A stretch of 64,000 nt of DNA from Niebla homalea (lineage: Eukaryota; Ascomycota; Lecanoromycetes; Lecanorales; Ramalinaceae): assembly GCA_019925105.1 (NCBI GenBank), contig JAHGAU010000002.1, positions 124,001 to 188,000 on the forward strand, given 5' to 3'. A program made the translations under genes and the position numbers. The notes beneath the pieces are model-generated. The model was not told the DNA's origin, did no database searches, and was given only the letters and a program-made list of their open reading frames with translations. Shown here piece after piece: positions 24,293 to 36,075 of this stretch. Positions within the stretch are counted from its first letter, which is position 1; each line of letters opens with the position of its first letter.

Positions 24293-27200
24293 CATGATAC
24301 AATCTCCTACATTCCACTAAGAAGTGGACGACACCACGAAGAGTCATGATCTTCAATCTGACTCATAAGAATCCTCCGACCAAGAAGCGCAAGGGGTGGC
24401 GGCCGCGACAATGCCCGGTAAGGGGGCCGGGCATCTCGTCATTTCAATCATCTCGCTTTTCGCCTACTCTCACAAGGCGCTATTCGCAACAGCATTTGCA
24501 ACATCGGCGGTCGCGCAACATGATACCCACAATTAGGATCTAGTCTTCGTCCTGAACATTACCCCGGCGAAAAGAGAAAGCGGATCTACTCAGGGCGGCA
24601 TTCGTCTTTACCCGATTTCACCTGGATTTTGGAGTGGTTGTTTTCCAGAGCAAGCGACAGCAGCAGCACTCTACCACACTATTACTACACTATGTATGTT
24701 GGACAAGTAGCATGAATCTACAGAGATATATAGCAATCTACAACTACATAAAATCTCTCTCTCTCTCACTCTCTCTCTCGCTTTCAAGCATTACCCAAAC
24801 CATCAAACCATGATTCTCTCACATCCTCGCTTATCGTACTCGCTTTCGCTCATGCTTTGGCTTACGTCGCGAGCCCTTCTTCTTTCACACTTCCTCCTTT
24901 TCCTTCTCCTCTCATGCCTTTCCTTTTCACTACGGTAACATACATTTCCTTACACACCCCGAAATATACGCCGATCACCGATGCTCCTCCCTGCAAGGGC
25001 CACCTCCCCCGTGCGACGTTCCAGGATCTTCACGGATGTACCCCAAAAACAACCCACAACCAACCCATCTGTACGCGCCGTCCGTCGCTGCTCCCCTTTC
25101 ACACGCTAACACGACAACCGCACCAATGGCCAATCATAAACGCGGGAGTGGTACCTCGAAACATCGGCCCAGTCACATCCTTTTGGGTGAGTGGTGAATC
25201 AGAATCACATGCCCCATGACTTGCATGAACCACCCCCTTGGCGGCATGCGGCAAGGGAAAATGTTCCCCGTGCGCCGCTTCACGAAACAGGTGGCTGTTG
25301 GAGAGTACCTTCTACTTGGGTACTTCCTCAGCCCGGTAACGATACAGACGTACATGGCCAAGATGAGCAAAAGTGAGAAGCCAATCAGTGATCTGGCGTG
25401 TGTCTTGGTGTGAAGCCCGCTACATATTTACTGTTGCGAAAGTGGGCCAGCCCTGTGATTGTGAATCTACATCGTTGTGGTGGTGGGTCGTGACTTGCTG
25501 CCTTGCCCCACATCATTTGCTTTACGATCATAGCTGGGCCACCAATTGGTGTATCTCAGCGCTCGGACTTTTTATCAAACACTTTCACGCAGTCAACTCG
25601 CAGTATCACAATGCTGATTCATTGCCTCGCCACCACTGCCACGTGTCCCTTACCTCCACTACGAGTACGTTGCCAGGCGAGGTACATTCGCCGTGGACTT
25701 AAATTCCAACGTAACATATGGTCCAGATTGTTGCATGACAAGCCAGGCGCTTTGTCCATTCCACACCACCATCATCCGAACATCCCTCAACCGTTTCCGA
25801 GGGTCCCTCAAGGCCTCGACGGCTCTAGTCCGGAAACGAGGACGTTGGTCACTCGAGCCGCCTGCCCCGTATGTATGCCATGCGCTCGATGATCGCATCG
25901 GACCCCGAATTGCCCCCGAACGTGGCTCCCAAGACAAGCCTCCAACATTCACGCCAAAGGCCAGAACGTTGGCAAACAAACACAAGTCTTTGGCTGCGTC
26001 TTGATGCTAGCCGCTCGTCCAGCGGACTTTTTGAATGAAGCCACCGTTTCCGCGGGACTGAGCATGTTAATGCACTGTTGAGTCAGAACCACTACAACGC
26101 GGTTCATACGACTCTCCCACTCTGTGCCTCTTGCCCCCCCGAATCGGGATTCACTGAATGATGATGATAAGTGTGGATGCGTTTGTTGCGGCAGCATTAT
26201 CTTCGTCCTCGTGATATATCTACATTTGAAGTTTCTCCTAAGGCTTCATTCGGAAGCTGGTTCACAAAGCATAAGTATCTGATGAACACGGAGCCATACA
26301 TGGTACACGCGATTCATCGAAAAAGGGATGATGCACTTGCGGCTCCGCCATTCATGGATCCGAGGGTCGGTGACAAAGAAAGTCGTGGCCCACTCTCAGC
26401 GTTTCTCCACGTCTGCTTTCTTCAAAATATAGGCTTACCATCCGCTCATTCTTGATCAAAATCTCCGTGAAACTCATGCTCTAAGCTTCCCAGATTTTCA
26501 TCTCTCATGCTGAATTCTTTTGGGGGATCTGTGGAAGGCCTTTCTGGTGGTAATGGGACAGTGGTAATACAGCCAGAAGTCCCGGTTCTCTGGCAGTGGG
26601 CTCAGAACTTTTGTCAGTCAAGCGACCCTCGATCGATGGGATGGATGTCAAGGGGACTTCGCCATATCGATTGACCTTCCCTGCGTTAAAATTCGCTGTC
26701 TGTTCATTCTTGTACATGCTGTCTCCCTATCTACTCCATCCCAGGTCTTACCCTCTGTTCCCAGTCTCCAGTAGAATGGCATCGAAGACAGTTTCAGACA
26801 TTGCTGCACGCTACTAGAGACCCCCCTTCCCATTCCCCCAAACAGAGGGGCCTCTCCAAGCCACAGCTCAAGAAGCTCAAACTTTGGACACCCGTTTTCA
26901 ACAAGCCTTTCTTTCCCAGAGCAGTGGTGTGGTGGCACGAACCAGGCTGAAACCCGATTATCCTCTTATATTCATTTTTTGGCGTCATCAATTCCAACAC
27001 AAGATTCTCATACGTTTGTGAGATGATCGCATACTCCTCTCTCCCATAAACCCCAGTCGAAAGACCCACCACCGCCACCACAACTAATTCCTATGAAACG
27101 TCATCACTGTGCGTGAGACGTCGAAACCCTAGCGACAAGGCCTCGATAAGTCTCGATTCCTTCTATTCCCGGGATCACCATCACGGTGCCGCATCAGGAT

Positions 27201-28011
27201 TTGCCCTCCCTTGGTCAGAAACGTAGACAGGCGCAAAGCCTGGTGGACCAGCAGCACATATAACAACCATGCCACCCACCTACGTCGACACTCTCCCATC
27301 CCCCCCACTCTTCCCTTCGTCTTTGTCCAATAATCTCTCATCGAATCGTGTGGGCCAGGGATGATAATGGTGGTGGTGGTGGTGTAAAGTAATACCCTTT
27401 CATTTCAGTTCAATTCAATCAACACCACACCAACGGGTTGAAACTCCCTCACTTTTGTTTTGCGAATCCCAATGAGAGAATTCTCTAGTTAGTGGGGCAT
27501 GGCATACCCTCCCCACCATCTTCAGCCCCCCCCCCATCTCAATTGTGAAGAAAAGAAGCAGGGGTTCCGTACCCCTCCCCCCTTCCCCCTGGGCGTCACA
27601 GGATCACGTTTCCCCCCCCTTCAACGGCCCTGGTTAACCGCCATCACACCACCACAAAACCCTCGCGAGCCTCAACTCCCCACCATGGCCGCAATTCCTG
27701 CCCCCTCCCCCCCTCTCCGCGGTGCGGGTTTCAGCTTGCCTCTCTCTTGAGGTGTATCCTCTTCGCATGCAGGGCAGCTATGTCGGTCGGGGCGGCGCTG
27801 GAGAGCTTGGAGGATTCGCGCCGCCTCCTCGTGCCTGGTTTTGGCCCGGTGTTGTTGGTGGCCAGAGAGAAGGGGGGGGGGCTTGGTGGGATGAGTGTTC
27901 CAGGCAGAGAGTTGTGGAGATTAACGGGGTTGGAGATGGGTGGGGTTTAGGGATGAGAGAGATGGGGAAGAGGTTTATGGCGAGAAAGACGTGTGTGCGT
28001 GTGCGATCAAG

Positions 28012-28029
28012 TTGATGGTGATGATGATG

Positions 28030-28061
<32 letters not shown>

Positions 28062-28069
28062 GATGATTT
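28012..28069. repeat. (GAT)n microsatellite
   Basis: About 18 copies of GAT/TGA trinucleotide with GGT interruptions, in non-coding DNA. Confidence 0.9.
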
Positions 28070-28084
28070 GGTCGATGTGGTCAG

Positions 28085-28106
28085 TGTGCGTGTGTGTGTG
28101 TGTGAT
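28085..28106. repeat. (GT)n microsatellite
   Basis: Roughly ten GT dinucleotides just downstream of the (GAT)n array. Confidence 0.8.
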
Positions 28107-28529
28107 GTCCCATCTTTCCTTCACCCCAAAAGGTTGGGGATATTGTGTGTGCGTTGCTCACAACAGTCGGAGCCGTTTTTGATTCCAGGAGAATGTACTA
28201 TTCTTTCCTCTATAGATACAGGTTTGTGGCACAATGTTCAAGGCGGATTTGAAAGTCCAGAATAGAAAGAGCTATGGGAAGTGTTACCTCCGTCGAGGCA
28301 CTGGAGATGCAAGGTACAAACAGCCATCGATAGTCTCTATGACACTGATCGAGTAATAGGCGAACGAGATGGGAAGACGTACCATGACGACAAACACGAT
28401 TAATTGGTATATATACACGCATCGGGACTCATATGCCCTATCAATGATATGCACATATCTGATCGCTCCCAACGCAGTGGATAATGATCCTCATGCCTGT
28501 GGCAGGTCCGGTTCACATGGAAAGTCAAG

Positions 28530-30209
28530 TCACATGGAATCATACTCCGGGTTCAGCCACGACATCTCCCCACTCCGATGCCTCAGCGCCGGTCCCCATT
28601 TATGCAGTGCCCCAAAGACCGGCACGGAAACGAAAAAGGTGAGGATCCCCTGCGCCGCAAAAGTGAGCGTGAAGCCATCTTTGGCCTGCCAGGGGGCAAT
28701 GAAGAAGGGGTTCGCAAACGCCGAGAGGTTCAGGAACACGCTGTAGAAGGTGATCACGCTCATGCTCTGCAGCGGGTAGGCATCCACCACATAGCTGGTG
28801 ACGACTGTGTTACCCATCTGAATCCCCGCCGCGAAGAGGAAGAAGGCTATTTGTCCCACGATCCAATGGTATGTTTTATCGATGCTGATGCCCCAGATGA
28901 TCAACCCGATGGCACTCAGCAAGGCGGCGGGGTATGCGAGCCACAGCCGCATTTCGGGAACGCGCATCCCGCTATTGCGAGCAGCGAGCTTGGCGACGAT
29001 GTAATCCGAGAGACTGCCGGAGCAGAATGCTTCACTAAACAGTGTCCCCAGCAACAGGCCGAGGAACAACAAGCCCTGAATTTGCGGGGTGTAGGAGACG
29101 TAGGCGGCGGGGAGCATGGTGATGATGGAGAGGATCCACCAGTACCAGGCAAAGCAATACACGAGAATCGAGATGACCACGACGGGGTACTTGAAGGTGA
29201 GCACGAAGCGGGTGAGGGAGTCCCACGGTTTCGGGTGGCGCATCCCAGGCACAGGTCTGAAGTTCAGGAAGAAGAGTTTGGTGGTGCGCGGGATGTTGAT
29301 GCCGTTGGCGCTGGACCTGGCAATGCCGGATTTCTCGATGTCACTACCGGAGGAGGAGGAGGCGGCGGCGGCGGTGGGGTGGGGAAGGCGGGCGAGCATG
29401 GTGTTGCGCGGGTAGAGCGTTTCGGACATGAAGGCTAGTTCGAGGACGAGCAACGTTGCGAAGAGGATGGCTGTAAACCATTGAATCCAGGCGGCACTGA
29501 CTAGGTCGATGAAGCCGCCGAAGATGGGACCTACCAGCAGCCCCGAGTCGATGGCCAACACCCACAGACCAAGCTTCTGTCCACGCTCGTACTCGAAGAA
29601 GAGGTCGGTGACAACGGCCATGCCTACTGTTGCGCCCGGGCTGACGCCGAAACCCTGGAAGAAGCGGGCAGCCATGTAGCCGCCATAATTGCCGGGTCTT
29701 CCAGCACCAATCGTCGCAGCGAAGGAGATGACGGTGCCGATGATGAAGATGATGCGGCGACCGTAGATGTCGGCAAGGGAGGACCAGAAGAGGGGGCCAA
29801 GGGCCAGTCCAAGGGCAGGTATGGCAACGGTCCAATTGACTTGAGCGTATGAAATGCCTAGTTGGTCTTGCAATTGGGTGAAGGAGGGTACGGTAGTGGT
29901 TGTAATGTAGGTGAACATGAAGTACCTGCAATTGGGATCAGCTTACGGTCTGGGTGGCTTCCTACTGGCAAGTGAAAGGGTTGCTCACTTGAACATGACA
30001 ATGGCCAAGATGGTATGCTTCTTGAACGAGGACCAGTTGAGAGGGTCCAAGGGGTCTGGTGTGGGCTGTGGATGCAGCTTGACGCCATTCCTCACCACGC
30101 TCTGGTCGTAGGATGCTTGGATGTCTGCCTCCTCTGCACTCCCCTTCTCTTTGACAACATCCAGCGACGAAAGCTCCTGAGTGACCTTCTCATTCATCAT
30201 GCCTGCCAT
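28530..30209 (-). CDS. MFS transporter, DHA1-type, 538 aa
   Basis: Two exons, 30209-29989 and 29925-28530, joined across a 63-nt intron (GTGAGC donor, TTGCAG acceptor) to 1,617 nt. The N-terminal tail is cytosolic and carries DPLDPLNWSSFKK, a form of the DPxNPxNW signature found before the first helix of fungal DHA1 transporters. About twelve hydrophobic segments follow. The loop between helices 2 and 3 reads SLADIYGRRIIF, matching the MFS signature GxLaDrxGRR. A Ser-rich cytosolic loop (about residues 255-290) separates the two six-helix halves. Role: proton-coupled export or import of a small molecule at the plasma membrane; substrate unknown. Start chosen at the first ATG of the frame (MAGMMNEK); nearby Met residues at 30200 and 30197 are alternatives. 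Divergent from the MATE gene across 1.3 kb. Confidence 0.92.
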
Positions 30210-31528
30210 CTTAGGGCTATACACTGGAAAACGGAAAGGTAACACCTGAGTAGCATGTACAAAAGATCAAAAGCAGTCGTCGACCGAGGTTCTCATTTCA
30301 AGAGTTGAAAGCAAGATGGTGCAAGATGAAAGACTGCGCAAAGCATCTCCAAATTCTAAAGCAAGCACGTCAGAACAGCAGGGGGTAGGAGAGAATGGAA
30401 CCCGACAGCATGGGATTCGCATGGCAGATGCATAGGCCAAGGCATATCAGAAGCGAATCAAGCGATGTTTTGCATCTATCAAACACGGGAATCAGGAAGC
30501 GAGATAGGGCGAGATCACCTTCCGTATTGCATTAGTAGTATTGCTCGTGGCTATTGATGGTGTCAGATATGCAGGGAGATTGAAGTTGAAATGTGATTGG
30601 TGAGAGTATAGAATTGATAGGCAGCCGTTATCATGACTGCTTTCTGCTTGTCAGCAGTCAGACACTCCGACTTCAGGAGGATCAGCGATTGTCCTCGTCA
30701 GCTCATCTCTTTTCGCGAGGCGGGATGAAGGCTTGAACGTGAACTTGATCTTGGCTTCTCCGTAACAGGACCTACTGATGAGCTCATGAAAGATAAGACA
30801 AATGAGAGAATAATATGATCGATTGGTGAATGAAATGTTGTTGTAATTGTTGATATTCCGTAGAACCAAATGCGAAATGAGATTTGATGAAGAAAGACAT
30901 AGATCCTTGCCAAGCCTCAGCCCTATCTAATACAGCTCCCTGCATCGGCTTCATCCCAATTCCCATCTCCCATCTCCTTCATTCCTGTGCACAGAATACT
31001 TGCCACGGGACAGGTCCAAGGCATTTGCTTTGTACATCAGATCGCGCGCGGAAAGGAAGGGTGATCCATGGGCGCATGCATTCCATGATTCTCAACGATT
31101 TTGATTGAGTTCAATACCGTCCCATGGCCAAACGATAAGGATGCTGGAGCTAAATTGGCCTCCCCACGCAAGCTCGTGGGATGCGTCGTGGGATGGAGAA
31201 GAAAAGTAATGTCAAGCGAGCATTAGCTTGGCCTACAAGTCATTCGTGCATGACTGCATGATGTGTTGTCTCGTCAAGATCCGTCCTTGACCGTCGCGAC
31301 TCGTAAATCTTACGGATTGGCCAATCACATCTTTCAAGCCCGGTGCATTCTGCAGGTAAGCCGTTCGCACCAGATCCCGAACTTCTCCACGGACGTAGCA
31401 AATAAAACGACTTCACTCCTGATCTGGTAAAGATGCTTGAACGTCCATTTCCAAAACATGCTCTCAATCATTTCTCGGGTTATCCTTGGCCGCTTTCCCT
31501 TCCGTGTTGAATTGGCAACAAAGATTGA
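30210..31528. promoter_or_regulatory. Shared upstream region of MFS and MATE genes
   Basis: 1.3 kb between the divergent start codons of the MFS and MATE transporters. No exon is recognisable. It must contain both promoters; no specific binding site is identified. Confidence 0.4.
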
Positions 31529-33200
31529 ATGCCAATGGGGGTGAAATCAGGCGATGCTCACCCATGGCTACCAGACTTCATCCAGAGGCTTAGGAATAAA
31601 TTGAACGGCCGCGAGGAGGGTGATAGACCACCGGAAGAAAGAGATCATTTGTTGCCCAAGGCTACAAATGCGTCAGGTCAGCCTGACAGCCCTCTCCATG
31701 AGGGAGAGATCGATAACCGGGAAGATGAGGGAAGATCAAGATGGAGGCTCATCTGGGATGAATACATCCTGCTATTCAAGGCCTCGATCCCGGTGATCAT
31801 GGCCTACGCCTTGCAAAACTCTCTGCAGACAGTGTCCGTCATCATTGTCGGCCGAGGCACGCCTCATGATCTAGCGACTGCCGCCTTTGCATACATGTTC
31901 GCAATGTGCACCGGATGGTTGATTGCCTTGGGAGGCACCACCGCCCTAGACACACTGGCTGCTGCCACATTCACCGGCAGTAGTGATCCGCACGACCTTG
32001 GAATACTGCTGCAACGAGCCTTCATCATCCTGGGCTTGTTCTACGTCCCCGTCGTCATCATATGGGCCTTTGCAGAACCACTCTTCCTTGCACTAGGTCA
32101 GGGTGCTCAGCTCTCGCATGATAGTGCAAGGTTTCTGTGGTGCCTGGCGCCCGGCGGACTCGGATACATCTACTTTGAGTGCGTGAAGAAATATCTGCAG
32201 GCTCAAGGTAAGCCGGCTGCAGCACATCTCGAGTCCGTGTGGTGCTAAACAGCAGGCAGAGATTATGAGACCCGGAACGTACGTCCTCTTCATCACGTCA
32301 CCTCTCAATGCAGGCCTCAATTTCCTGTTCGTCTACAAGATCGGTCTAATGGGCGCCCCTATTGCCACTGGCATTGCTTACTGGGCTTCATTCCTCTTAC
32401 TGCTGGCATATGCCCGTTTCGTCCGTGGATGGGATCATTGGGGCGGCTGGTCGCGTCGCTGTCTCCATCATGTTGGAACCTTTTCGCGCCTCGCGATCCT
32501 CGGCGTGATTCACGTGGGGACGGAATGGTGGGCTTTCGAAATCGTGGCGCTCGCAGCAGGCCGCTTGGGCGTTATACCTTTGGCTGCCCAGAGCGTGATC
32601 ATGACCTCGGATCAAGTCATGAATACGATCCCCTTTGGGGTGGGCGTAGCCGCCAGCGCACGAGTGGGCAATCTCCTTGGGTCCAAAAATGCCAAAGGGG
32701 CAGCCAGGGCAGCCAATACGGCAGCATGGTTGAGCATGTGCCTTGGCGCGATCGTACTGGTCATCCTGATGGCTTCCAAAGACAACTTTGCACGCATCTT
32801 CAACAACGATGAACAAGTAGTCAAACTCACGGCCAAGGTCTTGCCTTTTGTGGCCCTCTTCCAGATTGCGGACGGTCTGAACGGGAGTTGTGGAGGGAGT
32901 CTCAGAGGGATGGGTCGTCAACATATTGGGGCGGCAGTCAACATTGTCAGCTACTACTGTGGAGCGCTGCCTTTGGGCATTTGGCTGGCCTTCCATGGAT
33001 GGGGATTGACGGGATTGTGGGTGGGTCAATGCATTGCACTGTATATTGTGGGAATATTAGAATGGGCAATCGTGGCATTCAGCAATTGGGAGCATCAGGT
33101 CAAGAAGGCATTCGAGCGGATGGACAAGGACGATGTTGCTGAGCAGGGGTTGGACAACGCATCTCGAGAGGAGGTTCACGGTTCACCAGGAGCGACGTAA
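31529..33200 (+). CDS. MATE-family transporter (multidrug and toxic compound extrusion), 539 aa
   Basis: Exons 31529-32207 and 32260-33200 join in frame (1,620 nt) across a 52-nt intron with a GTAAGC donor and AGGCAG acceptor, giving LQAQ-EIMRPGTYV. A ~75-residue hydrophilic N-terminus precedes about twelve membrane segments. Family landmarks are LFKASIPVIMAYALQNSLQT in helix 1, GGTTALDTLAAATFTGS in the first half, and GVGVAASARVGNLLGSKNAK in the second half, matching the conserved V-G-N-x-L-G region of eukaryotic MATE proteins such as yeast Erc1. Role: cation- or proton-coupled efflux of small organic molecules across the plasma or vacuolar membrane. The substrate is unknown. The first ATG of the frame was taken as start. 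Confidence 0.93.
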
Positions 33201-33993
33201 TGATTGATAAGATATCTACCAATGGGATGAATATGATGAGATACATGATACAGATTGCTACTCGTATGTACAACCATCTGAGCCGGGAAAGGTCACACAT
33301 CGAACTTGGATGAAGTATCACTTGCTCAGTCGCTGCAATTCTCGTCCATTCTGCAAGCAAACATCACAGCAAACCACCTGGTCCCCTAGTAACCACCCGC
33401 AGATCAACTTCCTATTATGGACTAGCTCGTGAAGAGCTCCTTTGGAAGAATTCCACGCGACTCACTCGCGATAAGCTCACCGCCCACCTCCTCTTTACCC
33501 CTTATGAAAAATGCCCACCCCTAGCGAGCCTTTCGAGCCTATACCCGGATCCTCCGTCTCACACATTACGCAATGGCTTTTCAGTATGCCAATCGCCATC
33601 GTACATGATGCTCAACAATCTGATGATAGTACCTTGGCTCTCTTGGGAAGTCACGACGGCGTACTTTCCGGGCACGGCCAATCCTCACCATCCCACCAAT
33701 TGCTCTTGCTATCGTGCATTTGATTGGAACCGTGATCGGGATGGAGCAAGCTTTGAACGGTTCTCGCTGACCCCATTGACTCTCAGAACTTTGACATCAG
33801 ATCCCACGCCCTCAGCCGTGCGGTCATGATATCCGAAAAGGACGCGTGGGGTCTCCACAAAGTGCCTGATTGCCGTTGCTGCCCTGCATATACGACATGA
33901 ACCGGATGTGTATCTTGCCGTATTCCATCTGCTCGTTTGCTGCTTACATCTCGGATCTCATTTCAATAATACATACTGCCATTGATCGTCGAT
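33201..33993. other. Intergenic, upstream of agmatinase
   Basis: About 800 bp with no recognisable exon, holding the MATE 3' end and the agmatinase promoter. Confidence 0.5.
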
Positions 33994-35545
33994 ATGCATT
34001 TCACTGTGCTGTCTTTCAGTGTCTGCTTGTTTGTCCGTGCATTGGCCCACGATGGATCACACGACCATGATCAGACTCCAATTGCTGGGCCCCATCAAGG
34101 CTTATGGTACAACAGCATGAACAGGATCCCTGGGGATGGAGGAACACAGGTGTGATCATGATTCTAGCATCTCAAGTCCATACCAATTGCTGATCAATCA
34201 TCGATCAATCACCCAGGCAGACTCGGTCTTCTCCGGCATCTCCACCTTCGGCCGCCTCCCCTACTTCCCTTGTCTCTCCTCCGCCGATGCAAAATATGAC
34301 ATTGCCTTCATAGGTGCGTTGGCCCCAAACATCATCCCTCTACAACGACGTCTCTCAATTGACCTCTTATTGTCTCACACAGGCGCCCCCTTCGACACGG
34401 GTACATCCTACCGCCCTGGAGCTCGCTTCGGTCCCACAGGAATAAGACAAGGTTCCCGCCGCCTCAACCTCTAGTACGTCTCTCAGCTCCTGACTCTTCC
34501 CCTCCAACCCAGGCTCACGCAAAGTCCGTTTCAGTGGCGGCTACAACGTCCCCCTTGACACCAACCCCTTCAACAGCTGGGCCACTGTGCTCGACTGCGG
34601 CGACATCCCTGTGACATCCTACGACAACGCCTACGCGCTCAAACAGATCGAGTTGGGCCACTACGAGCTCCTCTCCCGGCCCCCCGCTACCAACGCCCAC
34701 CTCCCCGGCCCATCAAAGAAAGGCACGACTCTACCACGTATGATCGCCTTGGGCGGCGACCACACCATCACCCTCCCCCTCCTCCGCAGCGTCACCGCCG
34801 CCTACGGTCCCATCAGCGTGATCCACTTCGATTCCCACCTCGACACCTGGCGGCCCAAAGTCTTCGGCGGCGCGCCGACCGAGCAAGCGGCCATCAACCA
34901 CGGCACGTACTTCTACCACGCGCACGAGCAAGGGCTGCTCGCCAACGATACCAATATCCACGCGGGGATCCGGACCACGCTGTCGGGCCTGAGCGACTAC
35001 GACAACGACGGCTACTGCGGCTTCGAGATCGTGGAGGCGCGCGAGATCGATGCCATCGGGGTGGAGGGGATCATCCGCAAGATCCGCGACAGGGTGGGCA
35101 CGGAGCGGCCCGTCTATTTGAGCATTGATATCGACACCCTGGATCCTGCCTGTTAGTCCCCTTCCTATCGAAGAAAGTGGAGTGGAGATGGTGGGGGCGT
35201 GGGGGAAGAAAGAATATCTCCCCTCTTCTCCCTTCTTCAAATCCTTCTGTTGCCTCCCTAACTAACACATCCCTCTGCACAGTCGCCCCCGCCACAGGCA
35301 CCCCCGAGACCGGCGGTTGGACCACGAGGGAGCTCCGCGCCATCATCCGCGGGCTGCAGGGCATCAACTTCGTGGCCGCCGATATCGTCGAGGTGGCCCC
35401 CGCCTACGACACGAATGCCGAGTTGACCACCATGGCGGCCGCGGATGTGCTGTTCGAGGTCATGGGCCTGATGGTGAAGAGGGGGCCGATGAGCGTGATG
35501 GGGGATGGGGAGAGGAGGGGGGACGGGGGAGGGGAGAGGACATGA
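33994..35545 (+). CDS. Secreted agmatinase-type ureohydrolase, 407 aa
   Basis: Five exons, 33994-34149, 34217-34313, 34383-34473, 34535-35151 and 35283-35545, join in frame to 1,224 nt. The third intron uses a GTACGT donor and TTTCAG acceptor to give RRLN-LYGGYNV. Residues 1-18 form a signal peptide followed by a His/Asp-rich stretch (HDGSHDHD). Metal-binding motifs of the arginase/agmatinase fold are complete: GGDHTI (~187), FDSHLDT (~212) and [13 protein letters not shown], the last formed across intron 4. Substrate-side motifs [18 protein letters not shown] and GGWTTRE are also present. The expected reaction is hydrolysis of agmatine, or another guanidino compound, to putrescine and urea, using two Mn ions. 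The signal peptide implies entry into the secretory pathway, a feature I recall in many Pezizomycotina agmatinase paralogs. Substrate identity within the family is not certain. Confidence 0.92.
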
Positions 35546-36075
35546 GAGAGACAGAGAGAGATATATATATATATGTTTGTGTATGTATGTATGTATATAA
35601 GAAATGGGTGGCATGGCTGAAGGAAGGGGGTCATCAGGCCATATTTTGAAGTGACAGAGTGGGAGGTATGATCTGATGCTGGGATTGGTAGAATAACTAC
35701 GTAGCTTCAATACCGCGGTGGCTCTTGTGAACAGTTGACCCAGCACGCGCCGATGAGAGCAGACGCCGCGACACATTGAATGCAAGATACACAATAGAGA
35801 TGGATGAAATCCTGGTAGATGCAATTCTCTCCATCCATCCATCCATCCATCCAGATCCACTCCAAGGCGGCCCCCGCCCCTTCCCCCTTTCCCATCCACT
35901 CTCAAACCAACATCCTTCAATACTCCACTTAACGTGTTCCTTTCCTTTCCATTTACTAGCTAACCCGTTTCGTTTCGTTCCGAGCTTGTCTTGCGGGTGC
36001 ATCCATTTCCAACCTCCCAGTCTCCATCCCCTCCCCCCACCTCCCCCCCTCCGGCATCCTCCCCACACCACCTCC
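35546..36075. other. Intergenic with short microsatellites
   Basis: Between the converging agmatinase and the minus-strand CTSCD gene. Holds (AT)n/(GTAT)n at 35560-35600 and a CCAT tetranucleotide repeat near 35830-35853. Confidence 0.6.

Larger units (their letters stand above)
24293..28529. other. Gene-poor stretch, 4.2 kb, microsatellites only
   Basis: Between two converging genes. No conserved exon was found on either strand. Contains a (CT)n tract near 24755-24785, C-rich stretches around 27520-27720, and the (GAT)n and (GT)n arrays listed separately. Many short open frames overlap each other and share no motif with known proteins. Confidence 0.5.

Noticed and set aside
27780..27950. 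56-codon open frame starting MSVGAALESLED
   Set aside because: Short, in G-rich low-complexity DNA, with no motif or splice partner.
28578..29438. 286-codon plus-strand frame opposite the MFS gene
   Set aside because: Antisense shadow of transporter exon 2; composition is Glu/Gly/Asp-rich with no motif.
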